Below are positions 47,062 through 59,031 of a stretch of 64,000 bases of DNA, piece by piece. This stretch comes from Turnera subulata. Lineage: Eukaryota > Streptophyta > Magnoliopsida > Malpighiales > Passifloraceae. The position numbers were made by a program, and so were the translations under genes. Within the stretch, counting starts at the first letter, position 1. Each line of letters begins with the position of its first letter. The notes beneath the pieces are model-generated. The model did no database searches, had not been told where the DNA came from, and was given only the letters and a program-made list of their open reading frames with translations. Location: assembly GCA_028386065.3 (NCBI GenBank), contig JAKUCV010002089.1:37553-101552 (forward strand), given 5' to 3'.

Positions 47062-47875
47062 GTCTCCGACTTTTTGATGATGACAAACATGTTGTCAATT
47101 TTGCCATAAACGGTGGTTAAAAATATGATAGCCAAATAAATAACCTCCCCCTGTTTCATAGGCATAATCGCAAAGATTATAACACAATCATTTGGCTCAT
47201 TCAACCAGCCAAATGCTCCCCCTGCGTTTGTGCATAGTATACATAAAAATTTGCTAAAGGCTTTTTGCCAATAGCTCCCCCTGGATATAGGCACAGTATA
47301 GATGTGATTTCATTCACAAAATTTTCACATACATATTTCCTGTAATGAAATTTCAGTATATTCAGATTATCAAAATTTCAGTATATCAAGATTATCATTT
47401 GGCTTTTTCATGGATACAAATCTTTCCCTGCATTATAAGCCCAGATAACTTAGCAATCACATTTGGCTGAGCCAAATATGGTTCCTTGCATCAGTAAATA
47501 ATCACAAGGTATATTGCAACAGTATCAATATCAACAACAACATATTTGGCTGTTTCACCGAGCCAAATATTGTTCCCTGCATAAAAAGATTTTCACAAAA
47601 AAAAAATATAGCGTAGCAGAAACATACATTCCATACATTCACAACATATCATACTCCCCCTTTTGTCATCTGCAAAAGATAACACTTATAAAACTCAGGG
47701 CGGATAATAGATAATACCAAATCCAAATATCCAAAAACATAAGAAACCAAATATCCAAGAACAAACAAAATATTCAAGTAATACAAACCATAGGTAGAAT
47801 AGTTATAAAAAGTACTTAGCTAAATGCAGATGAGGAATGCAATACATGACCTAAAAGCATTAGATCTATGGAGCG
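47062..47875 (-). other. Sirevirus G spacer with multiple polypurine motifs
   Basis: On the minus strand, GGGGGAG-type motifs occur near 47648, 47272, 47212 and 47150, and a degenerate one (AAAAAGTCGGAGAC) abuts the LTR at 47062-47075. Multiple polypurine tracts are a known Sirevirus trait. No gene. Confidence 0.75.
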
Positions 47876-48776
47876 TCAATCTTCATCAGAATCATCTTGA
47901 GTCAGAGCGGCAGTGATTTGGTCAAGCTTCTCAAATGTCTTGGTGTGGAACTTCTTCATTTGGCTCCTCATGGAACCAAGTTCTTCCTTCAGCTCACTGA
48001 TCTCATCCTTCATGCCAGTAACCAGAACATTCAGTTCCTCAAGCTTGTGATCCTTTTTGGCTCCAGATTTGGTCACAGAGTATTCTCCTTCCGGATTTGG
48101 CTTGATAGACATCTTCACCAGAGTATCAACATTGATTTCCTTCAGCCTAATCAGCTTATCCTCAACAGTGGGCTTGATCTTGAATTCTTTAGCCAACAAG
48201 GTAATAAGTGCACCATGAGAATGTTCCTTGTAGATGCCCATGTGATGGAGAATAAGAGTTCTAAAGCAGATAGAAGATTGCTCGATAAGGCAAGCAATGA
48301 TCCATTGATCAAGTTTCTTGATCATTGTGCGAGAATTCTTCCTTGGCATGATAACCCTAGTAAGAGTGTACATCAAAGCTCTCTCTCTTGGCTTCAAGGC
48401 ATTGTAGTTACCAGACTTGGTGCTCCCAAAGAGAAGCATATTCTACTTGGAGTGACAGGGAGTCTTCGGGATATTGATTTGAGTTCCAGAAGCAGAGTGA
48501 TAGAACTTTACTTTCCCCGGCTTCATCTTTAACAGGTCACAAATCATCTCAGCTGTCACTGTATTCTTCTTCCCTTTGATCTTTGTTTTGATGCAAGTGA
48601 GCAGACCATTATCACCATACTCCACAATTTTGTTATCATAGAAGTCCTTCATCAAGGCTTCATATCCTTGTTCCTTCAAGGTGACCAAAGTAGTGAGCTT
48701 AGCATCCTTCAACAGTTTGGCTACACCGATTCCCTCAAAGTCATTTAGAACCATAGTGCAAGTGGGGGTGTGAGTG
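47876..48776 (-). pseudogene. Sirevirus G envelope-like ORF3 (5' truncated)
   Basis: C-terminal half of ORF3. 48776-48443 reads ...MVLNDFEGIGVAKLLKDAKL..., which pairs with VTLNDFEALGVTSVLKYYKL in element 1 (about 3560-3620). A stop at about 48441 is followed in the same frame by 48439-47876 with LMYTLTRVIMPRK (about 48375-48337), then a heptad-rich, probably coiled-coil C-terminus ending in an acidic tail (DDSDED). Less damaged than the copy in element 1. The N-terminal half and the rest of the element are missing at the chromovirus junction. Function of such ORFs is not established. Confidence 0.8.
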
Positions 48777-49718
48777 AAGTTATGGCACCCCGGATTTTCA
48801 TAATTTAAATTTATAGAATTTTCGAAATTTTTATTCCAATTTTACCCTCGAGGAATTTCCGGATTTTTAAACTGGGTAAATAAATTATTTTACCTTGGTT
48901 ATATCAGTATTAAGTGGTTAGTATGTCGGGTACGGCTTCCGTTGGAGATAAAACGTGTTTCGGGATGAAACGCGGGGTTTACCGTAGTTTTGGACTAAAC
49001 TACCTCCTTTTTGGTAGAGGAAAAAGAAAAAAAAACAAACGTTGACCAGCTAGGGCGGGTTGAGCGCGCCTAGCCAAAACGAAACGACGTCGAGCTTGCC
49101 TTGCACACACAAACAAGTGTAAAACATACTGTCTACTATTATGTGTTGGCATGTTGGTACTGGTTGTTGTGTGTTTGCTTACTTGTGCTTGTTTCTCTAC
49201 TTCCCTTTCGAGCTTGCCTTGCACACCTACATAATTAGATTTATACTGCTCACTGAGTAGGCGACTCACATAATCACCACCGTTCTTTTTCAGACTCTTA
49301 GTTAGCGTGCTGCTACCCTTTTCATTTCCGGAGTACGGACGTGGATATGCCAGCAGGTAGCTGTGCTTCTTCTCCCGGTTGGATCCATAGAGCCGGCATG
49401 CATATCATTTTCTTCTTTCGTTTTTATTTAAACTTTATCTTCCGCTGCATTGGATTTCGTTGAGATGTCATTCTTGATTTTGATTACATTGTTGGCGGGT
49501 TGGCCGGGGTTTGATACTTGATGTTGTTTCGGCTGTTTGCCGGGTTGATTTATGGCTTGATAAGCCGGTTTACTCTTGATCTTTGGGACATCTCAGTTTA
49601 TTAAGATTTTCAGTTAAGGTTTATGGATAATGTTTTGGCATTGGTTGACGTAACCCGGGTTCAGAGGCATTTTGGTCAATTATTATTATTTTTGATAATT
49701 TGGGACACGGGTGTTTCA
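48777..49718 (+). repeat. Chromovirus 5' LTR with internal deletion
   Basis: Begins like the LTR at 61078 (GGCACCCCGGATTTTCATAA against ACGCCCCGAATTTCCATAAC) and ends GGGACACGGGTGTTTCA, the same end as the solo LTR at 14709. At about 0.94 kb it is only a third of the 3.1-kb solo LTR: roughly 2 kb is missing at about 49088-49110. CGAGCTTGCCTTGCACAC is present on both sides (49091 and 49208). Confidence 0.82.
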
Positions 49719-49721
49719 GCT

Positions 49722-49734
49722 TGGTAGCAGAGCA
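49722..49734 (+). promoter_or_regulatory. Chromovirus primer-binding site
   Basis: TGGTAGCAGAGCA three bases after the LTR end; initiator-Met tRNA type (usual form TGGTATCAGAGCA). Confidence 0.8.
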
Positions 49735-49863
49735 GGCTTCAGATCCTTGGTTTTAAAAGTGTTTTAAACTTTGCTTTCAAAGTGATTTCTGTCTTTAAGC
49801 CTGTTTCCTGATTTATAAATTTAAAAGTGTTTTTCACCCATTTGCATTCATATAGGCGTTGAT

Positions 49864-52800
49864 ATGGATCACTAGGGGCACCACAATGCTGAGGATGACG
49901 CCGCTACTCATGTCTCCGACAATGTATCGGTGATGTAGGTTCTCGTTGGTTAGGGGAACAGTAATGCAGCAGGGAATATTGCTGCAGGTGGAGGAGAACA
50001 GAATGTTGTGCCACCCGTACCACCTGTTGCGGACCCAGCGTTCCAGCAGTGCCAGGCTTTCTTGCAGTGGCAACAGTTCCAGTAGTTTCAGCAGCAGTAG
50101 CAGGGTGCCCAACCGGTAGCACCTGCTGCGGCAGGTAGTATGGAGAGTGGGTATAAGCACAGGGATAAGTCTGCGGTCAAGGAATTCTCTGGTGAAGAGG
50201 GCAAAGCCAAAGAGTTTGATGATTGGTTCCGCCAGGTGGAGAATGTTCTGGAGAAGTTCACTTGTGCACTTGAGCACAGGGCTCGTTTTGCTACACACAA
50301 GTTTACGGGATATGCATTGACATGGTGGTAGGAACTTGTGGCCAACTTACCGAGGCCGGTGGAGATGCCTTGGGAGGATTTCAAGGTGAAATTCTACAAT
50401 GAGTTTTTCACTGTTGGTTTTCTAGTAGGGCAGAAAAAGCAGTTTCTGGAGGTGAAGCAGGGGCCAGATGAGTCGGTATCGGCATTCAGGGGTTCAACAA
50501 CCTTCTCTCTTACGCTAGAGAGTTTGTGCCCGATGAGGTGGCTAAGTATAGGTGGTTAGTGCCCTACGCACTGATTTAGCGATAGCTGTGGCTGGTGGTA
50601 GGCATAAGACTTGGGAGGCTGTTTGTGAGGCTGCTTTTGATACTGAGAGAGTTCAGTTGATCGAGAAGGAGGCTCGGGCAGCCAAGCCGAGGAAGCAGTC
50701 ATCTACTTTTGGACAGAAGAGACAGTACTCTGATGCCGGGGATGCAGAATATTCTGGTGGGCAAGGTTCTTCTTACCTAGGTTCGAAGAAGTCCCGAGGG
50801 CAGAGTTATCAGGGTGGACCTGACGGATCTTCAGGAGGACGATCCTATCAGTCTGGATCTCAGGGACGGGGTTCCTCGGCACGATTTTCGGGCACATGCT
50901 GGTATTGTAATAAGCCGGGACACCAGAAGTCAGCTTGTTACAAGTGGTTTAGGGAAAGTGGTGGCAGTGGTTCCCAGTATACAGTACAGAGTTCTGTGGC
51001 CAGTGGTGCTGCTTCTTTTGGTCCGAACAGGGGGTGGCGGACAGCAGAGACGAGGTCGTGGGGGTTCTGGAGCTTCGAACCGCGAGGGTGCGACTCAGTC
51101 TGTTGCAGCTCCTAGGGTTTATGCCATCACCCGAGAGGAGGCTGCTGATGCCCCAGAGATTATAGCAGGTACATTTATGGTTTTCGGTCAGTACGCACAT
51201 GCTTTAGTTGATCCAGGCTCAACACACTCTTTTGTATCACGTGCATTCATGACCACACATAACATAGAAGATGATAACCTTAGTAGACCCCTGAGAGTCC
51301 GTTTACCCACAGGTGATATAGCAGTTGTTGATCGGGTTTGTAGAGATGTATCGATAGAGTATGATAGTGAGAGTTTTCCTTTTGATCTTGCTGCCATGAA
51401 CTTGGGAGAGTTTGATGTTATCTTAGGCATGGATTGGTTGTCCACACACTAGACAGTAGTTGATTGTCGGGCAACGGGAAGTGTCTTTGTCTTCTCTGTT
51501 GGGGCATAGATTGGTGTTCGTTGGAGAGCGAAGACTTCTATCGGCGTGTCGTATCTCGGCCATCCAAGCTTTCAGGATGATCCAGGAGGGTTGTGATGCT
51601 TTTCTAGCTCATGTGGTCGATTCTTCGGTGCCAATACTAGGAGTGGAGGATATTCTGATTGTTCGGGAATTTCCTGATGTATTTCCTCATGATTTACCTG
51701 GGTTGCCTCCGGAGCGGGAGGTGGAGTATATAGTTGACTTGGTACCGGGAGTTGCACCTATTTCTATACTGCCCTACAGAATGGCTCCGACAGAACTTCA
51801 GGAGTTCAAGAAACAACCAGAGGAGTTGTTGGATAAGGATTTCATTAGACCGAGCATCTCACCTTGGGGTGCCCCGGTCTTGTTTGTGAAGAAGAAGGAT
51901 GGCAGTATGCGGATGTGTGTGGACTATAGACTGTTGAATAAGGTGACTGTGATGAACAAATATCCTTTGCCTAGGATCGATGACTTGTTCGGTCAGTTGT
52001 AGGGTGCATCTGTATTCTCGAAGAATTACTTGCGATCTGGTTACCATCAGGTTCAGATTGCAGAGCAAGACATACTGAAGATTGCATTCCGCACTCAGTA
52101 TGGTCATTATGAGTTTGTGGTTGTTCCATTTGGTATGACGAATGCATCGACAGTGTTCATGTGTATGATGCAACAAGTTTTCCATGAATTTCTGGACCGG
52201 TTTGTGGTAGTGTTCATTGATGACATTCTGGTCTACTCGAGTAGTAAGGCAGAACATGAGGACCACTTGAGATAGGTTTTACAGAGGTTGAGAGAAGAAC
52301 AGCTATATGCCAAGCTCAGCAAGTGCGAGTTTTGGTTGGATGAGGTCGCGTTTCTTGGGCATATTGTGTCCGGTGAGGGCATTAAGGTGGACCCGACCAA
52401 GATTAAGGCAGTCATGGATTGGGAGCCACCGAAGAATGTACCTACGCACTGATTGAGGGTTTTTCCTTGATAGCGGGTCCCATGACAAAGTTGTTGAGGA
52501 AAGACTATACCTTTGTTTGGGATGATCATCGGGTATCACTCCAGTATTGGCATGGCGCCTTATGAGGCTTTGTATAGGTGGAAGCGTCGTAGTCCTATCT
52601 GTTGGGATGAGGAAGGTCTGAGGCAGGTGGTTGGTCCGGACCTAGTCCAGGAGAATGTTGATCAGATCGAGGTGGTTAAGCAGTGCATGAGAGCAGCTTA
52701 GGACCGGCAAAAGAGTTTTGCTGATAGGCATCGTCGAGAGATGGAGTACAGTGTAGGTGACAGAGTTTTCCTCCGTGTTGCTCCCTGGAGAAGTGTTATC

Positions 52801-52998
52801 CGGTTTGGGAGGAAGGGCAAGTTGAGCCCTCGTTATATTGGTCCATATGAGATCATGGAGCGGATTGGTCCGCTGGCCTACAGGTTGGCTTTACCGGAGG
52901 AGCTGTCGCGCATACATGATGTATTCCATGTTTCGATGCTGCGGTGATATCGGTCTGATCCTAGTCAAGTAGTGTCCCAAACAGAGGTGGAGGTTTCA
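49864..52998 (+). pseudogene. Chromovirus gag-pol (broken, RNase H-integrase deletion)
   Basis: ATG at 49864 followed at once by TAG. Gag: capsid block EFSGEEGKAKEFDDWFRQVE (about 50180-50240) and zinc knuckle CWYCNKPGHQKSAC (about 50899-50940). Protease: HALVDPGSTHSFVS (about 51198-51240, usual D-S-G changed to D-P-G) and ILGMDWL (about 51420-51440). [22 protein letters not shown] (about 51862-51920) and catalytic FIDD at 52213-52224. A small deletion lies near 52440, then KLLRKDYTFVWDDH jumps at about 52530 into SSIGMAPYEALY of the integrase end, so most of RNase H and the integrase core is gone. At least eight in-frame TAG stops replace expected Gln codons (49873, 49936, 49951, 50092, 50101, 50329, 52000 and 52273). 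Frameshifts lie near 50480, 51030 and 51450. The chromodomain region is cut off. Confidence 0.9.
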
Positions 52999-54495
52999 GT
53001 AAGTATTCGGGCATGCAAATTGACAATCAAATGCAATAACGTACGCAGTGGGAAAACCGGATACACATGGAGGATCCAAGTGAAGTGTAGCTAAACCGAA
53101 TAACAATTTTTACGTACCTGAATCGGTTGAGGTCTTTCACCCAACTGTAGGGACGAATCAGCAAGAGCTGGACAGAAATCCCGCCCCTCTACGGTATCCA
53201 CACGAACCGTGATAACTAGTTGGAATCGTCACACGATTACCAACCCGAGCACCCCCGAACTGATGTGCTAGCAGCAGGTTTCCGGGAGCTAGTATTTGTG
53301 GTGTTTTTCTTCTTTCTCAAAGAAGGATGTGTGTAACCTGAAAAAATCAAAGCTCTCAAGTCTCTTAAGCTCTGAAAAATCAGACTCAAGGTTAAGAAAA
53401 ATCTGATTACCCACTCCAATTAATGCATAGACTATTAGAGACAAGAATGGCCAACATAATGGTCCATCCAACATGATTAAGATTCCTCCACTATCTAGTC
53501 TAATCATGTCTCCACTATGCACTAATGGGATTACACATCACATGCCATCAGGTTTGGCTCAATAATTCTGACAATCAGTGAATCAAACCAGCCCAAAACG
53601 ACCCTGGTCCAACTATGGTCCAACTACGGTTCAACCACCTGCTCGAATCAACGATTCTAAGTGTGTGACCCTGTAGGCACTGTAACGTCCGATAATAATT
53701 GTAAACTCATTTACAATTATAAGCAAAGAGCGGCGTCTAGCAACACATCATTGCTACCCGAACGACAAGATCAGTACTGATTCAATATGCCTCGTAAGCA
53801 TGTCATCGTCCCTTCGTCCTATTATCAAGATTAAACACGAGACATGAAATATGTCAATCTCGCATATGTTTAATCTCGGTTTCTTGATCCTCGAGCTAAC
53901 TGTGTAAAACGGATACTAATGATATCACCATATCATAATCTGAGCACGGCCGTGCATTTACAGTCCAACTCTATCAAGAAACCAACCAATAATATACCCG
54001 TTATATGGGTTGGACGAATCCCCTCTGGATCATAGAAAACCCACTACACATTTATCATATACCCAATGATTACACTAATTCTACTCATTTACGAAATAGC
54101 CAAGAGTAATATCAAAGTATACGACTCATATGTTGGGAACCTTGATGATCACAGGTCTAAGGACAATACATATAAGAACCGCTAATGACAATCATATAAC
54201 GTTCCATGTAGCGTTCTTATGTGGGTCGGTCCAGTCCACAAGTTCTCTAACTTGTACCCGTATGTAGAATTCATATCACATATAATTCTCAACATACGCT
54301 AGTCTTAATTTATTATTAAAAACCATCCATAATAATAATCGACTAGGGACATGTAAGAATATATAAATATTCTAGGGTTATAAATATGTGCAAGCGTTTA
54401 TCTCATAAACAATATTTATTGGATTAATCTTAATGTGTATACATGATTACAAATAAACATCCATTGATTGGCTTTTTGGGCATATTACACTAACA
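52999..54495 (-). repeat. Copia E 3' LTR (about 1.5 kb)
   Basis: On the minus strand TGTTAGTGTAATATG at 54495 to GCCCGAATACTTAC at 52999. Hairpin at 53695-53720; few GGTTGAACC units (about 53607-53640). Confidence 0.9.
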
Positions 54496-54509
54496 ATCTC
54501 CCACTTGCA

Positions 54510-57500
54510 CTAAAACCAATCATACATGTTTCTAATACCAATGAACACAGCATGACCATCATGTTTCTGCTGTGTGAGCGGCTTAGTCAACGGATCTGCT
54601 ACATTGTTCTCAGATGGAACTCTACACAGTCTGACATCGCCTCTATCTAAGATCTCTCTAATAAGATGATAGAGTCAGAGAATATGTTTGGATCTCTGGT
54701 GGTATTTAGGTTCCTGAGCCTGTGCGATTGTCCCATTGTTATCACAACATAGCTCAATCAGACTCTCAATGCTCAGAACTACCCCAAGTTCAGTTACGAA
54801 CTTCTTGATCCAAACAGCCTCTTTTGCTGCATCTGAGGCAGCAATGTACTCAGCCTCGGTTGTAGAATCGGCAACTATCTCTTGCTTTGAACTCTTCCAG
54901 CATACAACACCACCTCCAAGACAAAACACATAACCTGACTGCGATCTAAAATCATCCCTATCGGTTTGGAAGCTAGCATCTTTGTAGCCCTTCACAACAA
55001 GCTCATCCACGCTTTCGTAAACCAGGAATGCATCCTTAGTCCTTCTCAAGTACTTAAGGATGTTCTTAACCGTTGTCCAGTGACTCTCACCGGGATTAGC
55101 TTGATATCTGCTTGTGACACTCAAAGCATAAGCGACATCCGGTCGAGTACATAACATGGCATACATGATAGATCCTATTACAGAAGCATAAGGAATCTTA
55201 CTCATCCGCTCTCTCTCCTTAGTCGTACTAGGACATTGATTCTTTGAGAGAGCTACGCGATGTGACAAGGGCAAAAATCCTTTCTTGGAATCTTGCATGC
55301 TAAACCTCTTTAGCTCCTTGTCAATATATGTACTCTGACTTAGCCCGAGAAGCCTTTTGGATCTATCTCTATAGATCTTTATGCCTAACACATAGGCTGC
55401 TTCTCCTAAGTCCTTCATTGAGAAATTCTTCCCTAACCAAGCCTTTATAGACTGTAGTGTCGGAATGTCATTCCCAATGAGTAGGATGTCGTCAACATAC
55501 AACAACATGAAAACAATAATGCTCTCACTAACCTTCTTGTAAACACATGGTTCATCTTCGTTCTTAATGAAACCAAACTCTTTGATCACTTCATTAAAAC
55601 GAAGATTCCAACTCCTAGAAGCTTGCTTCAATCCATAAATGGATCTCTGCAACTTGCATACCATATTGGCATTCTCTGGATCGACAAAACCTTCAGGTTG
55701 TGTCATGTACACATCCTCTAAAAGATTTCCGTTAAGGAAAGCGGTTTTGACATCCATTTGCCATATCTCATAATCATAGTTTGCCGCTATAGCCAATAGA
55801 ATCCGGATGGATTTAACCATGGCAACTGGCGAGAAAGTTTCATCATAGTCAATACCATGAACTTGCTTGAAACCTTTCGCCACCAATCGCCCTTTATAGG
55901 TAATCACATTAGCATCCATGTCGGTCTTTTTCTTAAAGACCCACTTGCACCCTATGGGTTTTACCCCTTCAGGTGGATCAACCAAGGTCCATACCTTGTT
56001 TTGATACATGGATTCCATTTCCAAATTCATGGCTTCCAGCCACTTCTTAGAGTCCGGACCCGTGATGGCCTGCTGATAGGAAGTGGGCTCATCCTCTTTT
56101 ATGAGCATCACGTCCCCAGTATGAGTGATAAGAAATCCATATCTCTTAGGCTCATACCGAGTCCTAACCGACCTACGCGGTCCATGTGTTACAGGCACAG
56201 GATTCTCATCCACAACATCTTGTGGTTCCTATCCTTGTTCCATCTCAGCCTCAATATCTCGAACTTCTTCAAGTGTTATTTTCCTCCCACTGATTCTTCT
56301 AGAAATAAATTCTCTTTCTAGAAAAATAGCAGTCTGAGAAACAAACACTTTGTGCTCGGTGGAATTGAAGAAATAATACCCTTTAGTTTCCTTAGGGTAT
56401 CCTACAAAGAGATACTTGTCGGATTTATGGCCGAGTTTATCTGATGCTTCACGTCTCACGTAAGCCTCACAACCCCAAATTCTCATAAAAGACAAATTGG
56501 GACGCCTCCCAATCCATATCTCATATGGTGTCTTTTCGACGGATTTTGATGGAACATGGTTAAGTGTAAATGCAGCACTCAATAATGCGTGTCCCCAAAA
56601 TGAAGAAGGAAGGTCAGCTTGACTCATCATCGAACGAACCTGTCTAACAAGGTTCTATTCCTCCTTTCGGATACACCATTCCATTGAGGCATACCCAGTG
56701 GAGTGAGCTGTGATATTATACCACACTCCTTTAGATGATCAAGAAATTTTCGGCCTAAATATTCACCTCTTCGATCTGATCGAAGCATTTTAATGCTCTT
56801 GCCGAGTTGATTCTGTACTTCATTCTTGAATTCTTTGAACTTTTCAAAGGATTATGACTTGTGTCTCATTAGATACACATAGCCATACCTACTGAAATCG
56901 TCAGTAAATGTAATGAAGTATTGGAATCCACCTCTAGCTTGTGTCGACATCGGTCCACATACATCACTATGTCTAAGACCTAACAAGTCCGAAGCTCTTT
57001 CACCTTTACCGGTAAAAGGAGCCTTCGTCATCTTGTCTAACAAACATGACTCACATGTCTCAAATGATTCAAAATCAAATGAGTCTAAAAGTCCATTTTA
57101 TGGATTTTAGAAATACGAGTCTCGTTTATATGGCCCAATCGACAATGCCAAAGATAGGTATCATTAGAATCGTTCATTTTAACCTTCTTCGTATTAACGT
57201 TATAGATTGCGGTTTCTAGGTTAAGAACAGACAAACCATTGCTTAAATACGCACCACCATAATAAACAATATTGAGATAAATAGAACAACATTTGTCCTT
57301 TATTACAAAAGAAAAACCTATCTTGTCAAGACAAGACACAGAAATCAAATTCCTGCTTATGGTCGGTACATAATAACAATCGTCTAGTTCTAAAACCAAA
57401 CCACTCGGTAAGGTAAGATAGTAAGTTCCTACGGCTAATGCAGCAACTCATGCTCCATTTCCCACGCGCAGGTCTATCTCACCCTTTGCCAATCTCCTAC

Positions 57501-58461
57501 TCTTTCTCAGTTCCTGCACATTTACACAAATGTGAGAACCACATCCGGTATCTAATACTCATGATGCATAGATAGAGATATTAGCTTCTATAACAAAAAT
57601 ACTTGAAGTGGAAGTCTTACTTCCCTTCTGTTTCTTCACCTCTTCAAGGTAAACAGGGCAGTTGCATTTCCAATGGCCAAGTTTGTTGCAATGGAAACAT
57701 TGTCCTTCCTTTGCAATAACACCTTTGGGTTTCAGCACATGGGAACAAGAAGATGCACATGCACCAAACTTTTTGGCACATTTCTTCTTCTTGTAAAACT
57801 TGGCTTTACCCTTTCCTTTGACTTTTCCAACCAGCAAAATGTTGTTGGATTTGTTTGCCTTCATTTGTTGCTCAACTGTTCCTAACATGTTAAGCAACTT
57901 AGACAAAGATTTGTCAAGATGATTCATATTGAAATTCATGACAAATTGGTTGTAACTATCCGGCAACGATTGCAGGACTAGATCAACAGCCAACTCCTTT
58001 TGCAAAGGAAAACCTAGACCCTCAAGGCTCTCAATGTATCAAATCATTTTGAGCACATAAGGTCTCACCGGTGATGACTCAGCCATCTTGCATTGGAACA
58101 ATGCCTTAGAGGTCTCATACCTCTCATGCCTTGCTTGCTCTTCAAAAAGCATTTTCCGATGTTCGATCATATCGAACGCACCCAAGGTCTCATGTTGCTT
58201 CTGAAGCTCATAGTCCATGTTAACAAGCATAAGGCATGCAACATCCAATGCATCATCAACATGCTTCTTGTAAGCATCTCTTTCTGCCCTAGAAGCATTA
58301 GGCGCCGGTTCATTTGGAACTTGCCCTTCAAGGACATACAATTTCTTTTCTTGTTTGAGGACTATCCTCAAGTTGCAATACCATTTTAGGAAGTTATTCC
58401 CATTCAAATTTTCCTTCTCAAGGACAGATCGCAGTGACATAGTGCTAGTGTTTTGTGCCAT
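54510..58461 (-). pseudogene. Copia E gag-pol, with intact 512-codon RT/RNase H stretch
   Basis: ATG at 58461 (MAQNTSTMSLRSVLEKE). Gag has a TGA near 58037 (GGA to TGA) and an intact zinc knuckle CFHCNKLGHWKCNC (about 57717-57676). A TGA near 57559 replaces the Trp before the protease DTGCGSHIC (about 57555-57530). The GAG-pre-integrase block YLWHCRLGH (about 57165-57140) is followed by a frameshift near 57090. The integrase retains GGFQYFITFTDDFSRYGYVY (about 56940-56880), longer than in copy A. After a stop and frameshift near 56840-56640 and a TAG near 56229, 56213-54675 is open for 512 codons and covers RT (YVDD, 55488-55499) and most of RNase H (DSTTEAEYIAASDAAKEAVW, about 54875-54815). 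A TGA at 54675 then precedes the natural end near 54510. It is the least damaged coding stretch in the window. Confidence 0.93.
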
Positions 58462-59031
58462 GGAAATTCTACAACAATGATCAACTCACACAAATAAGAG
58501 TCATGCATACAAAACCATTTAACAAGGAATTCTATTAAATGATGCTCCTACAACATAAATCAAGACAATCATATAAGTAGGCCAAGATCCATATTTCACT
58601 ACTAGATAAATTAGCTTTGGCTGATCGCTTACTTCATAGTTATTTAGGTAGACAACTCTTGTCAATTACATCTCGTGTAACTCTTGGATAGTTGAGTGAA
58701 CAACACTTGTTCTTGTCTATCTCATAGACTTAGCTCAACTCCTTGCCTCTAAGTCCTTAATCCTATTAAGATGACCTAGTTAAGTTCAACACCATAATAA
58801 GCAGTTCCAATATTACAATTATCGCGTCGCACCTTGCTAGGATAAACATTGGCACCTTGCTTTGGCAAAACCTACCAAGTGTTGATCTAAGCAATGATGA
58901 GTGCTTATCATGGAAGGAAACACAAGAAGAACTTAATATTTTCATCAACATATTATTCCAATACATTACATGCATATTCTTGATGAATCATATATTGATG
59001 TTTGTAAATTTGGAAACCAAAATTACAAGTG
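58462..59031 (-). other. Copia E leader between gag and array
   Basis: Untranslated leader, homologous in reverse to 20071-20632 of copia A. No gene. Confidence 0.6.

Larger units (their letters stand above)
45995..48776 (-). mobile_element. Sirevirus element G, 3' end
   Basis: Minus-strand Sirevirus made of ORF3, a spacer with repeated polypurine motifs, and the 3' LTR, inserted into Athila B at 45995. The likely target duplication is GCATA (45990-45994), with the partner out of view. Its 5' side is broken at about 48776 by the chromovirus. Confidence 0.87.
48777..52998 (+). mobile_element. Tekay/Del-type chromovirus, heavily deleted
   Basis: Order is 5' LTR, primer site, gag, protease, RT, then a stump of RNase H joined to the integrase C-terminus. 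The 3' end is missing, cut at about 52998 by copia E. The protease-proximal motif RVYAITREEA and the end KGKLSPRYIGPYEIMERIG...FHVSMLR are typical of the Del/Tekay chromovirus clade. Left border approximate (48772-48781), since the LTR start is degenerate. Confidence 0.85.

Noticed and set aside
47897..48532. 211-codon plus-strand frame at 47897
   Set aside because: Antisense shadow of Sirevirus G ORF3, which shares motifs with element 1 on the other strand.
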